A stretch of DNA of 64,000 bases. Source: Ailurus styani. Its lineage: Eukaryota > Chordata > Mammalia > Carnivora > Ailuridae. Of this stretch, positions 44,466 through 56,524 are shown piece by piece. The translations under genes and the position numbers were made by a program. Within the stretch, counting starts at the first letter, position 1. Every line of letters starts with the position of its first letter. The DNA lies in contig LNAC01000351.1 in assembly GCA_002007465.1 (NCBI GenBank), forward strand, positions 499,239 to 563,238. Direction: 5' to 3'. The notes beneath the pieces are model-generated. The model was not told where the DNA came from and ran no database searches. It worked only from the letters and a program-made list of their open reading frames with translations.

Positions 44466-45140
44466 TTAATTTTTTTATTTAAGTATAATTAACATGCAGT
44501 GTTATATTAGTTCAGGTGTATAATATATTGATTTGACAAGTCTATAAATTACTCTGTGCTCACCATGATAAGTGTAGTCAGCATACAACACTCTTATAAT
44601 ATCATTGATTATATTCCCTATGCTATACTTTTATGTCCCTCGCTTATTTCTAACTGGAAGTTTATATCATTTAATCCCCTTTATCTCTTTTGCTCAACCT
44701 CCCACCCACCTCTCCTTTGGCAATCCCCAGGTTGTTTTCTGTATTTGACAGTCTCCTTTTTGTTTGTTTGCTTTGTTTTGTTTTTAGTTTCCAAATATAA
44801 GTGGAATCATATGGTATTTGTCTTTCTCTAACTTATTTTATTTAGTATAATATCTTCTAGGTCCGTCCATATTGTTGCAAGTGGCATGCTCTCATTCTTT
44901 CTTATGAATGAGTAATATTACATTGTGTGTGTGTGTGTGTGCATGTGTGTGTGTGTACACACCACATCTCCACATCTTTATCCATTCATCTATCAATGCA
45001 TTGTTAGGTTACTTCCATATCTTGGCAATTGTAAATAATGCTGGAATAAATATAGGGGTACATGCATGTATCTCTTAATCTCCCTCTTTATCTGCATTGG
45101 AATTCATAGTAAGAAGGTAATCATATGGATATAAGCCATA
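44466..45140 (-). repeat. L1 3' end, antisense
   Basis: 'taattaacatgcagtgttat', 'attagttcaggtgtataata', 'ccaaatataagtggaatcat', 'tggtatttgtctttctctaa', 'cattgtaaata'-type sequence ('ggcaattgtaaataatgctg') and 'gaataaatataggggtacat' follow the reverse complement of the L1 3' UTR and ORF2 end. A TG repeat has expanded inside it at 44924-44956. Confidence 0.8.
44924..44956. repeat. (TG)n microsatellite within L1
   Basis: TG run with one GCATG interruption, at the spot where related L1 copies read 'ccattgtatgtgtgtatac'. Confidence 0.85.
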
Positions 45141-45730
45141 TGTTGATTTTCATTTAAAAAAATAGTTTTGCTTTTTTTCTGAGAAAAAGTTATCTAATTT
45201 GACTGAATGATTTGACAATGAGGACCAGCTTTTACCAGTGTAGATGGTTTCTCTAAATTGAATGAGATAAATTTGCCCCTTGAAAGTTTAATAAAAAATG
45301 AATTTAAAGAATATGCCATATACAGCTTGCCTAAAAAAAATATATCTTTCACAATGATTTGAACATAAGATAATCTGAGATGTCAACTTAAAAAGCATAT
45401 AATAGATAAAAGAGATTATCTAGTTTTCAAAGACTTATGTGGAGCATATGACTCAAATTTTTGAAGGCCAATGCTTTAAACAGTTCTAAAATATCACTGA
45501 AATAAACTGAAAATATTAAGTGGCTACAGTAGCTTTCTGGAAGCCATTCTTTATGTCAGTGACCAACTGCAAGTTGATCCCATCTTACAACAACAATCAA
45601 AGTATCTTTCCTGAATTGAGTTACCTTTATTTAGGTACTTTTGAAATTTTCATGTGCAAATTTCAAAGTTCATTTTCACCTAAATCTTGCAGTGATAGTT
45701 TGGAGAATTGTGTATGAAGGACAGACAATA
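45141..45730. other. unassigned non-coding sequence
   Basis: Nothing recognised. Confidence 0.5.
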
Positions 45731-45863
45731 TGTAGCAGAATATATTTTCTAAGATTTTATCTATTTATTTGTGTGTGAGAGGGAGAGATAGCAAGAGCAT
45801 GAAGGGCGAGAGGGACAGAGGGAGAGAGGGAGAAGAAGGAGCCCTGTGTGCTAGAATATTTTT
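45731..45863 (-). mobile_element. CAN SINE, 5'-truncated
   Basis: The SINE is 45749-45846. 'aagattttatctatttattt' and 'agagggagagatagcaagag' are the tail half of an antisense CAN SINE; the tRNA-like head is missing. Imperfect flanking copies ('tgtagcagaatatatttt' / 'tgtgctagaatattttt') suggest an aged target-site duplication and truncation at insertion. Confidence 0.75.
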
Positions 45864-46074
45864 TAATAAAAATGAGTATTTTGTATTACTAATTAAATCT
45901 TAAACTTTTAAATATAACTCCTACATAATGTGTGGTCTGAAGTTGCAGATATAGATAGTGATAAAGAGAGATAATAAATGGAGAATATGCATTAGGAAAA
46001 AACAAAACCTTAATCAAATATTTCAAAACATTGGAACTGCTTTGAATACTAGATATAAATTAGTAAGTACATTT
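45864..46074. other. unassigned non-coding sequence
   Basis: A short gap between two antisense SINEs; nothing recognised. Confidence 0.5.
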
Positions 46075-46280
46075 TTAAAAAAGATTTTATTTATTTATTT
46101 GACACATAGAAACAGCAAGAGAGGGAACACAAGCAGGGGGAGTGGGAGAGGGAGAAGCAGGCTTCCTGCTGAGCAGGGAGCCTGGTGCAGGGCTCAATCC
46201 CAGGACCCGGGACCCAGGACCCTGGGATCATGACCTGAGTCGAAGGCAGACACTTAATGACTGAGCCACCCAGGCGCCCC
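46075..46280 (-). mobile_element. CAN SINE with small internal duplication
   Basis: Full-length antisense CAN SINE ending 'actgagccacccaggcgccc'. The 'ccaggaccctggg' region contains an extra 'caggacccgggaccc', a short internal tandem duplication. No clear target-site duplication. Confidence 0.9.
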
Positions 46281-46574
46281 CATTTGTTTCTTAATAAAAT
46301 AAATGTTTCCTTATCTGTACCAAATACAAATTTAATGAATATTTAATAATATTTCCTTCCTGATTCTAGGAAACTTGGTATTTTCTACAAGGCTTCATTT
46401 GTCTTCATTACGCCTATTTTCAAAGGAAGGCACATATAGCAGAAAAAGCACAGTTTCTGGACCCAGAATTGGGGCGTTTGTTTTTCCATGTGATCCTATA
46501 TTTTGAATTAAAATAAAATGTTTAGTTGAGGTATCTAATATACATACAGTAACAAGATTAGCTGGAAAAGGCAA

Positions 46575-47340
46575 GGCCCATTTATTCATTCATTCATCCA
46601 TGTGTGATGGATTTATCCAGTGCAAGTGAGAACACACTCTATGGTAGTGTACTTTGGAAATGAAATGAGACACAGTACATGTATTGCTGAAATTATACAA
46701 GGAACTCAATCATTATACTTCAGTGTCCTAGAAGTACAGAGTGGTTTACAAAATATTATAGAGCCCCAGAAGAGGAGCATTTGATGGCATCAGAAATCCG
46801 GAAGAGTCCATGGTAAGTGTTCAGTGAAACTGAGTTCTGCTTGATGGAGAAGTGTTTGGGGTCATTCCAGGTAGACAAAACAAAAATTCTAAATGCAAAA
46901 GTACATTGTATAAAAAAATTTTATTTGCTTTTAGAAGCCCTAAGCCATTTAGTGTGCCCAGGAAGTAGGTATGTGGCACAGTACCTGGACAGAAGTAGGA
47001 AGGGGTAAATGATAAAGTTTCCAAGATGTTAGGTTAAACAAGAAAATTTAATTTTAAAAATCCCGGGAAAGCATTGAAATATTTCAAGTAAGGAAGTGGT
47101 AACATCATATTTTTATTTTGTCAAAATCACAATAATAGAATGGAGAGGGATGGATCTGCATTTATGGAAAGAAAGGACAGTTGGGAGAGGTAAGAAAAAT
47201 AATAACTGAACTAGAGTAATGCCAATGTAAAGAGAAAAAATATACGAGTTGAGACTATGAAAACAAAGTCTTCCAATTTCATAGTTACTTGCTTCAAAAG
47301 TTGAATTAAGAGGAGGAAGCCAAAGTGACTCCTAAGGCAT
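46575..47340 (-). repeat. L2 LINE relic, antisense
   Basis: 'tttattcattcattcatcca', 'tttggggtcattccaggtag', 'attctaaatgcaaaagtac', 'agtaaggaagtggtaacatc' and 'gccaaagtgactcctaaggc' fall in antisense L2 order over nearly 800 bp. May extend to about 47520. Confidence 0.5.
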
Positions 47341-47594
47341 TGAGGATTATGTATGAGACTATGTTAACGTTACTTCCTAAAATACAAAACATTAAAAAAA
47401 TGACATGCTTTGGGAGACAAAGCAGTGAGCACAGTTTTGAATGCATAATTTATGACATTACTAAGGAATACCCAGATGGACATAATCATTCAATTGGAAG
47501 TATGGATTTCAGAAGGGAGGTTTTCACTTCAACTAGCTCACCAGTGTACACCACTATACTAGTTCAACAATGTACTATATTGATCAGCATTTAT

Positions 47595-48115
47595 TTCTAT
47601 TGTAAGTGACAGAAATCCAATTCAAATTAATGTAGAAAAAATAATTTTTCACTCATCTACTCTATGGGGCTACTTTTAGGTACAAATTTATTGGGCATCC
47701 AAGATGCCATGTCTCTTCATTCCCTCTGGGTTGGCTCCATTTTCAGGATACATGTGAAGGTTGCTGTCGGCTTCAGGCTTCTCCCAAACCATGACTACTA
47801 CCTAGACCCCATATTTTCATGTCAACAAAACCCAGGAGAGATAGAATGCTTTTCTTTCCAAAAGCTCCATCAAACATCTCACATCGCCTTTATACTGCTA
47901 CTTGTTCTTTCCTGAACTGACAACCACAGGCAGGGCACGTTATTTGCTTGATTCCCACAGGCTAATTTTGCCTCATTGAGGCTACATGCGGCATCATATT
48001 TATCTGGAAACACTTGGGCTAAAAGTGCAGAAGGTGGTGGTTCCCCCAAGGAAAATTGGAACATGTTACCAAAAGAAAGGGAATGGAATGCTAATCATGG
48101 AAAAATAAGACATTA
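47595..48115. repeat. Old mammal-wide repeat, family unassigned
   Basis: 'gaatgcttttctttccaaaa', 'gctccatcaaacatctcaca', 'ggtggtggttcccccaagga' and 'accaaaagaaagggaatgga' form a motif series I recognise from a common mammalian fossil repeat. I do not recall its name with confidence. Confidence 0.45.
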
Positions 48116-48279
48116 AAGGAAAGAAAACATAAGAAATATTACATATGGCAATTAAAGCTATAAGTTTGGAAGCAGATTACCTTGAGTAATGTATAAGAAA
48201 GAAAAGCTTTAGTCTTATGGTCTTCTAAAGAATTGCCAACATTTAAGAGGTCCATAGTGAGTGAAGTTTTGGGAAAGAC

Positions 48280-48690
48280 TTTTTGAATGAAAGAGCATAT
48301 TGTAATTCTTAGATCATTTTTCCTGGATCAAAAATGATATCTCATAATCTTTTATGCCATATCTGGAATTGTTCTTTAAATGCTTTACTTCACACTTGCC
48401 CACATTGAAACTCAATTGCCATTTGTCTTACCCCACACAGCTTCATGAGTTCTTTCTGCACTTTACTCCCACTGACTCAGCATTCCTTTGCTTAGAAGAG
48501 CTTGAGTAACTTACTGTGTACTCCCACTTTTAGGTTATTTATAAAAATCTTTAAATAAAATTACTGTCAAACCTGGCAAATGACATTGTTAAACTTTCCC
48601 ACCCAGTAGCGAATTAATTTAGCTCTGTTCTTTTTCTCCTAATTGTATCTACTCCTTGTCCACGGGAATCAATATGTATTTGTTAAGCAG
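48280..48690 (+). repeat. Probable CR1/L3-type LINE relic
   Basis: 'ccacattgaaactcaattgc', 'agcttcatgagttctttctg', 'ttaggttatttataaaaatc' and 'cccacccagtagcgaattaa' match in order a motif series of old amniote CR1-like LINEs ('...catattgaatttcatctgcca... ggtcatttatgaatacgttaaa...'). It is one of the oldest repeat layers that can still be read. Confidence 0.45.
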
Positions 48691-49869
48691 CACACTATGT
48701 GCTTAAAAGGACACCAGGGTTTTGGGGCATACTAATGAGCTTGAAGACATTAAAGAGATTCTACTTAATCACAGGGCAATTAAACTTTATTTGCTTTTTT
48801 AACAGTTTCAATGAAACTTTGCTTAAGAGCATGCATTAGTTATGTCCACCGCTTTCTGTTCTGACTCTTCATTAATGAAAGGACTTACCTGTGTTTCTAA
48901 TTGATAATACACAGGACAACTTCAATTTTCTTCTCAGTTTTAAACACTAATTCAATCAATACTGAAATTATCTGGAACCTATTTCTGAAAAATGCAGAAA
49001 TTTCTTAGAATTATTCCTAAGAATGGGAATAGGAAATATCTTATTGTGGGTTGAGTCCCTCTCACCTGTTATATGAGTGATTCTCAAATGTGAAATTGTG
49101 TACCAGGCTGGTCTTCTGATGGTGATTTTAACAGACATAGTTGAAATAATCAAAATGAGGACAATTACAACTGTTTGACAAATACTAACACTTTTGTAAT
49201 TAAAAAAGTCTGATGCTTTTATGTTAATATAGCCCTCCTTTGCTGATGATGTGGTGAATGAACAAGAAGTGTAGCCATTTTGAAAATCCAGAGTTGGCAA
49301 GTGAAAAAGTTGGCAAATTCATGCTTGTCTTCCCTCCTCTTTTAAACATTATATGATTTGTAATTTTCTAAACATTAGTAACATTTATTTGCATGCCAGT
49401 AGGCAAAGAACTTCATCTATGCAGCTGAGCTTTCATTTCAGGATCTAAGCAAAAACTATACATATATCTAAAACTGCAGAGAGTTCTCTCTACTGTTCTC
49501 TCCCCATGGCAGACTGACAGCCATATCATATAATCTAAGGTAAAAATATGTGTTAAATCAACAGTTCAACTATCTAACTGCTTCACATGGAAGTTTCATT
49601 TTCAAAACAGAGCTTAACTATCTCATACTGCTCTAAGAATTTTAACTTCAAACTACAAATAAAGGAGAATTTTCTCTGTATTCTATGCTGGTAGATCATT
49701 GTTGCATGCATTTATGAGTACATGGAAATGTGTTCTTCTTTTCACTTTAGCAAAGAGGTTTCCAAGGGAAAAATAATCTAATGTGATAAATACATTTGTT
49801 AAGAAAAAACAGTATACGTAAAGATAGTATTGGGATAGAGATATATGACTTGAAAGCATTTATTTTATT
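48691..49869. other. unassigned non-coding sequence
   Basis: About 1.2 kb, no named repeat. The 110-codon antisense frame at 48968-49300 is Ile/Ser/Thr-rich without a domain. Confidence 0.5.
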
Positions 49870-50089
49870 TTTTTATTTTTTAAACAAATATCTTTTAGAT
49901 ACTAACAAGGTCCCAAGCACTTTGCTGGATGCTAGGAATAAACAAAACCAGATGTGGTCCCTGCTCTTATGGAACTTAACAAGTAATGGGAGACACAGGC
50001 ATTCATCAATAATCTTAAAAGGAAATAAAATTTTATAACTTTGAAAAGAGAAAAGATATTTATCTATATATGTATCTAAAGCTACATCT

Positions 50090-50092
<3 letters not shown>

Positions 50093-50127
<35 letters not shown>
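50093..50127. repeat. (TC)n microsatellite
   Basis: Seventeen uninterrupted TC units within the L2 relic. Confidence 0.95.
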
Positions 50128-50129
<2 letters not shown>

Positions 50130-50303
50130 AGCAAATCTTAAGAATAAGCAGTAATTAATAAAACAAGGCTAAAGAGAAACAGACTAAAGTGGGGGGCTAG
50201 TTGATGACCACAATGAAAGGTTGCTAAGGGTAACCTTTGTATCTAGCAGAAAAGGGAAGCCTACCAGTATTTTACTTGAATATCATTATCAGATTAATGT
50301 GAT

Positions 50304-50518
50304 AAAAATACTGCTCTGGTTGGGGTACCTGGGTGGCTCAATCAGTTAAGAGTCTGCCTTAGGCCCAGGTCATGATCCCAGGATCCTGGGATTGAGCCCT
50401 GCATCTGGCTCCCTGCTCAGCAAGAAGTCGGCCCTCTGTGCAAACCCCCGCCCCCACTCATGCTTTCTCTTTCTCTCAAATAGATAAATAAAATCTTAAA
50501 AAAATACTGCTCTGTTTG
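50304..50518 (+). mobile_element. CAN SINE (older), 19-bp target-site duplication
   Basis: The SINE is 50323-50499. Flanks 'aaaaatactgctctggttg' (50304-50322) and 50500-50518 differ at one base. Older head type ('aatcagttaagagtctgcc'). Inserted in the L2 relic. Confidence 0.95.
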
Positions 50519-51340
50519 AGTGTAAAGAGTAGACCGTAGGGAGGCCAAGGGTATGTATGTGGGTAAATGATTAGGTCTCTATTGTGGATATTAAGGACAG
50601 AGATAATGGTAGATTGGACTAAAAATAGTGTTAACAGTAGAAATGTTCAGAAGTAAAGGAGCTTGAGTAACATTTAACAAGTGTATTTGAGAGGATTTTT
50701 GATGAATTGGATAAAAAAATAAGGAGATGGATGTAATAGTTAACTCTTAACTACTGACTTGAGTAATTAGATGTTGAGGGGTTCCAATATATGAGAAAAC
50801 AAGATATGAAAAGAGGCATATATGGACCATGTAGAGATCATATGCCTTTGGGATATCCAAGTAAAATTTTCAAGGAAGCAGTGGATATAGATGTCTAGAG
50901 TTAAGAGTGAGATTTGGCCTAAAGATATAAATTTGTTGTGTTTCTGCTTATATGTCAATTGATAAGTATGTGATTACTGTGATTATCTAGGGGAATAGTA
51001 TATTGTAAAAAAAAGATAGATTTTTAGACCAAACCTTAAGGAATTCAAATTAGTAGAGAAAGTAAGGCCCCCAAGAAGGCAGAGAATAGATATCCTAACA
51101 TAAGACAAAAAAAGAAAAGAGGAATGACCAGGAAGACAAGGGAAAATATGTTAAAAGTGAATGTTGTTTAGAGATCAATAATACGGTGGTTGGAAAATAG
51201 CCGATGAATTTAGAAAAATAGGTTTGATTGGTGACCATCATGAACAATTTTAAAGTAGAGTGATAAAATTTATATAAAATGCCAGAAAATGAAGAGTGAA
51301 TATAGACAGTTTTTACAAGAGGTTTAACTATGAAACTAGA

Positions 51341-53129
51341 GGATCTCTAACTTAATCCTTACTTTTCAGACATTATGTTAAACTGAACAAATAAAAACAA
51401 CAAAAAAGAAAAACTTAAGAAATGTAAATGAAAATATTTGAAGATCACTAAATGCTAAAATTCTCACTGTATGAGTGTAGTTTTATTTAGCACAGGTCTT
51501 TTTGTAATTTGCATAGGTTTTTAATAGATACCATGCTTAATCATCCTCAAGAATCTGCCACTGTGATTCAAAGATGTTTCATATTCCATTTAAAATATCA
51601 AGCATCTAAAATAAAAAAGAATATATTCATTCACCTTTTGGAGCTGTGAGATGTTTTAATAAAAACAACCAGCACTAATAATGGACTCATTAACATTTGC
51701 CTCTGCCATCTATAGGCATCCCTGGGTTTATAGGTAAATATAGTATGACTTCCACCAAGAATGTGTATGTAATTAAGGCAGAAATCTCAACTTTATAGCA
51801 AATGCCCCAAATATTTCTTTGTTCTGATGCATTTTCAGTTGAATAATTTCAAGATATTCATATCAATAGAGATGGCATTGAGATTTATACAGTCATCTCT
51901 AAGGCATTGTTTAATGGGGTCTGAAATTTTTCCTTTACTAAAGTATTGCACCCATCTGAAAATTGCCAACAGAGAATCACACATTGTAAAATATGCATTC
52001 CACTGGGATAAAGAACTGATTTTGGTTAAAATAAAAATATTCTATCAGAGAATAATGAACTATGTCATGTCTACTTTTAATGCTCTGGTGCTGAAGTGTT
52101 TATCTAATCCTAACTCAACTGACAGTAAGCTTGTATCAGCTCTTTACATAATGAGACATATCATGGGAACTTTTGAAGGTCAAGGAGTAGAACAAAAGGT
52201 CTTGAGCTAAAGCACCATCTTTGGAGGATAGGTGGAAGAACATCACTTCAAAGATTATTTTTTCCTCAAATTCAACTTTACAGTGGTTGCTTATTTTATT
52301 GACAAAAACAAGCCAAAACATATAGAATGCTTCTTATGTGCCCAGCAGTGTGCCAGGTTTGTGTGAATGCTAAGGGCTAGAGCATTACACTAAATTAGGC
52401 TATTTAACTTCAGATTCTGTGTTCTCAACCCCCCCAATCGCTATAATATCTGCCTACCCCAAAATTGTTTATATAAATTGCTTAATAAATATATACTTTC
52501 TTATTTAGGTAACAGCAAAGAAAATAAAGCAATTTAAAAACAATATAGCATCTTCTATGTAATTATTAAATGAGAATGGTTGTACAAAAATTGGATGTCA
52601 TTTAGAACTTTGGCATTCTTGAAATGTGAGGATCATGTACCATGAATTGGCTCACTCAGCATTCATTCCTAACTACCTTATCTCTTTTACACTTTCTAGT
52701 GTAAAGCTAAACACCCTGTTTTCCCACATAGCTTCTAGTCAGGCACAGACTTGAAACCCATTTCTCACAAATGAGGTCAGAAGAAGTCTACAAGGAATTG
52801 CTCCCGTATCTACATACAAAGACAAAAGCTTGAAAGGTTTTGTTCCCTCTTCCCTGGTTCCAGTCTCGTCCCTAGATATGGTGCTATAACATATGGATTG
52901 TGACAGTGAAAGTGCATTAAAGATGGCAGAACAGAAGAAGAGAAAGAATTTGTTACTGAAAACATCATGGCGCCTCTATACTAATACTGAACTTTTTATT
53001 TTGTGAGACAGACAAAATGCTTCTTGTTTTAGTAATTGTTATAGGATGCTCCATTTTTGGGGGGCCAAATGCTTTGTTAATCTCTGCAGAGAGTGATTTG
53101 TCTTTATGTCTCAATAATCTTTAGAATGA
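51341..53129. other. unassigned non-coding sequence
   Basis: About 1.8 kb. A 127-codon + frame at 51827-52210 is AT-driven in composition and has no domain I know. 52320-52375 ('gcttcttatgtgcccagcag') is a small antisense L2-like scrap. Confidence 0.45.
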
Positions 53130-53570
53130 TGAGATGAGACCTCATACTCAGTTATTTAAATTCTGGGAATTATTCCAAAGAAATGGATTTCTACCAGACC
53201 TATATGCCCTAAAATGAATGAGTTTGGATAAGAAATTATATTATATGCAGAAGTGTTTATTTCAGCACTATTTATAATACTGAAAAGTAGAAAAAATAAA
53301 ATGGCAAGTAGGGGTTGAAAACAAAATTAAACAAGTGATATTTTTTTAAGGGACCATTATCTATCAATAACATGACTCTTGAAAATGAGTAATGCTAAAA
53401 GAAAACTTACTTTAATATAAATAGAAAGTTAAAAATTAATGCTCAATATTACATACAGTATGATTAAAATGCTATATTAAAGTAAATACAACTAAGTTTT
53501 GTTTCAAGTTGGTATACATTATGGAATATTTTATTGCTATTTTACCATCAGTTTTTCCCTTAAAGTAATG
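53130..53570 (+). repeat. L1M 3' region, sense
   Basis: 'gggaattattccaaagaaat', 'tgtttatttcagcactattt', 'ataatactgaaaag' and 'attacatacagtatgattaa' follow the ordered 3' end of old sense L1s. Strongly diverged. Confidence 0.5.
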
Positions 53571-53775
53571 AATAAATAGAACTTGTAAACTTTTAAAACT
53601 TTTATGCAAAATTTCAAAAACATACAAAAGAGATTGTGGTATCATAAATTCATAGCTTCAGATTGTTTCATCTATATTCCTACACATACACTCTTTTTCC
53701 ATTCTAGATTATTTTTGAAGCAACTGCCACATCTTACCATTATTCTGTAACAATTTCAATCTCCATTTTAAAAAT

Positions 53776-55091
53776 ATAAGAATGCTTTTTTTTCTAAGTT
53801 TTAATTTTAATTCCAGTTAGTTAATGTATAGTGTTATATTAGTTTCAGGTGTACAATACAGTGATTCAACAAGTCCATACATCTCAAGGTGCTGATCACG
53901 ACAAATGTGCTTCTTAATCCCCATCACCTATTTAACTAATTCCTCCACCCTTTCCCCTCTGGTAACCACCAGTTTTTCTCTATAATTAAGAATCTGTTTC
54001 CTATGTTCTCTCTCTCTTTCTTTAATCATCTGTTTTGTTTCTTAAATTCCACATTTGAGTGAAATCACGGCATTTGTCTTTCTCTGACTGACTTCCTTTG
54101 CTTAGAATTATATGCTGTAGCTCCATCTATGTTATTGCAGATGGCAAGATTTTGTTCTTTTTTATGGCTGAATAATATTCCATATATATATATATATATA
54201 TATATGTATATGTATATGTATCTCTATACATCTTCTTTACCCATTCATCAGTGGGTACTCGGGCTCTTTCATATCTTGGCTATTGTAAATAATGCTGCTA
54301 TAAACACAGAGGTGCATATACCTCTTTGAATTATTTGTTTTGTATTTGGGTAAATACCCAGTAGTGCAATTGCTGGATCATAAGGTGGTTCTATTTTTAA
54401 CTTTTTGAGGAAGCTCCACACTGTTTTCCACAGTTTCTGTACCATTGCATTCCCACCAACAGTGCCTGAGGGTTCCTTTTTCTCCACATCCTCACCAACA
54501 CCTGTTGTTTCTTGTGTTGTTGATTTTAGCCATTCTGACAGGTGTGAGGTGATATCTCATTGTAATTTTGATTTGCATTTCCCTGATGGTGATGATGAAC
54601 ATCTTTTCATGTGTCTGTTGGCCATCTGTATGTCTTCTTTGGTGAAATGTCTGTTCATGTCTTCTGCCCATAGTTTAGTTGGATTATTTGGTTGTTGGGT
54701 GTTGAGTTTTATAAGTTCTTTATGTATTTTGGATACTAATCATTTATTGGATAGGTCATTTGCAAATATCTTCTCCCATTCTGTAGGGTGCCATTTGGTT
54801 TTGTGGATTGTTTTCTTTGCTGTGCAGAAGCATTTTATTTTGATATAGTTGCAATAGTTTATTTTTGCTTTTGTTTCCCATGCTTTCAGAGACATATCTA
54901 GCAAAACTTTGCTGCTGCCTACGTCAAAGAAGTTACTGCCTATGAGCTCTTCTAGGATTTTTACGTCTGACGCTTAGGTCTTTCATCCATTTTGAATTCA
55001 TTTTTGTGTATGGTGTAAGAAAGCGTTCCAATTTTATTCTTTTGCATATTGCTGTCCACTTTTCCCAACACCAAGATAAGAATGCTTTTTT
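53776..55091 (-). mobile_element. L1 LINE, 5'-truncated, with 16-bp target-site duplication
   Basis: The insertion is 53792-55075, antisense, between identical 'ataagaatgctttttt' copies at 53776-53791 and 55076-55091. From right to left it holds the ORF2 C-terminal part and then the 3' UTR ending in the T-rich left border. Antisense frames keep diagnostic ORF2p blocks: '[10 protein letters not shown]' at 54933-55118 and 'KTVWSFLKKLKIEPPYDPAI' with 'FIAALFTIAK' at 54269-54487. The frames are interrupted and separate, so the copy is dead. It is 5'-truncated within ORF2, the usual outcome of target-primed reverse transcription. Confidence 0.97.
54184..54220. repeat. (AT)n microsatellite within L1
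   Basis: A TA run grading to 'tatgtatatgtat', expanded from the L1 segment 'attccatatata'. Confidence 0.85.
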
Positions 55092-55265
55092 AAAATATGA
55101 CCACAATGTCATTGTCACACCTAAAATAATTTAAATAACTTCTTAATATCGTAATCAAATGTTCAGTTTCGTTCCAAGTTTCTCTGATGGTCTTATAACT
55201 TGTTTTCTGCTTATTTGCATTAATTAGAATCCAAATATGTTCCATGTATTGCAGTTGGTTGATGT

Positions 55266-55271
55266 GTCTCT

Positions 55272-55304
<33 letters not shown>

Positions 55305-55314
55305 TTTTTTTTTT
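55266..55314. repeat. (CT)n followed by poly(T)
   Basis: About 27 bp of CT repeat directly followed by about 20 T. Pyrimidine tract just 170 bp right of the L1. Confidence 0.9.
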
Positions 55315-55623
55315 GCAGTTTACTTACTGAAGAAACTGAAACATCTGTCCAAGTAGAATTTTTTTGAAGTTTGTGTTTAGCAAATTGCATCTTGCTGGTG
55401 CCACTTATTATGTTCCTCTATCAGATGTGGATTCAGCTTATTGACAATAATATTATTTGGATGGTTTCATGTTTATGTGATATTAACAGCCATTTGTGAT
55501 CAATGGCAAAACCTGCCTTTTAATAGATTACAAAGAGGTGATATTTTACTTTAAACGTTTCTAAATTGTTTATTAGTATATCTAAGAAGAAAAATTTCAT
55601 CTCTTTAATTACTTGGTCATCTG

Positions 55624-55837
55624 AGGATTTCTCAACTTAAGTCCTATTGATAATTTTAAACTGGGTAATTCTTTGCTTTGAGGAGTTGTTCTCTGCATTT
55701 TGGATGTTTGGCAGCATCCCTGGCTTCTTCCTACTGGATATTAGTAGTACCCTTCCTCAGTCCTGAGAACTACAGCTGTCTGCAGACATTGTCAAGTGAC
55801 TCCTGTAGGCAAAATTGCCCCCCATTGAGAACCACTG
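55624..55837 (-). mobile_element. MER5A, non-autonomous hAT-Charlie transposon
   Basis: The + strand runs 'tttctcaacttaagtcctat', 'gtttggcagcatccctggct', 'ctgcagacattgtcaag' and ends 'attgagaaccactg', the terminal repeat of MER5A. Confidence 0.88.
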
Positions 55838-56317
55838 GTTTATCCTAAATTTCATACATGAAATACATGAAATGCAGGATATAATACTTGAGTCTTTTCC
55901 TGTGTTTGTCACCTTTCTAAAAGATAGTTCTCTAGCTTTTCTTAGAAAAGGTAGTTGAGATGTTTCTAATATCCTTATGAGCTCATTATTTTAAATGTAA
56001 TTTATATCTTTGAAATCAGTGTAGTTATTATTCCAATTTATGCTTATTTTTTGTTAGTTTGTTTTTGGTGTGATTCGCTTTAAGTTGTTTCCTTAATTCC
56101 TTTGACACATCTAGTGGCATTGCTTTTCCCTAGAACAAGTTCATCCAAGCTAATTTTGTCCACTTCCTGTCAAGGCTGGGCATCCTTTATTTCTCCAGGG
56201 AGCCTAATTTCTTTTAGTACAAAATAGAATTTAGAGAGTGAAGTCTGTGTCATTGAGGTGCTCATTAGTTTTTAGGCCTTTTCAGTGGACCAAATTAGGA
56301 AATGTGTATACACATAT

Positions 56318-56319
<2 letters not shown>
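55838..56319. other. unassigned non-coding sequence
   Basis: Nothing recognised. Confidence 0.5.

Positions 56320-56364
<45 letters not shown>
56320..56364. repeat. (TG)n microsatellite
   Basis: About 22 perfect TG units. Confidence 0.95.
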
Positions 56365-56366
<2 letters not shown>

Positions 56367-56524
56367 GATTCATATTTCCCATTCAAATTCAGGAACTATA
56401 GGATTTTTTCTTAATTTTTAACCTTACACTTGGATCTCTTTTCTCTACTGCTGCAAATCCCAATAGCCAATGATATCAACATAGTCACTTATTTGATTTA
56501 TACCCATAGTAGGACAAATTCTAA

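Larger units (their letters stand above)
49870..51340 (-). repeat. L2 LINE relic, 3' end to RT, interrupted
   Basis: 'ggtcccaagcactttgctgg', 'tgtggtccctgctcttatgg', 'gatatccaagtaaaattttc', 'gtcaagg'-type blocks, 'ttgattggtgaccatcatga' and a run through 'ggaatgaccaggaagacaag' follow antisense L2 order over about 1.4 kb. A TC microsatellite (50093) and a CAN SINE (50304-50518) interrupt it. Confidence 0.6.

Noticed and set aside
51827..52210. 127-codon + strand frame
   Set aside because: Composition is typical of AT-rich random sequence (Ile, Leu, Lys, Phe); no domain, splice or poly(A) context.
54405..54848. 147-codon + strand frame
   Set aside because: Lies entirely within the antisense L1; it is the reverse of ORF2 and not a gene.
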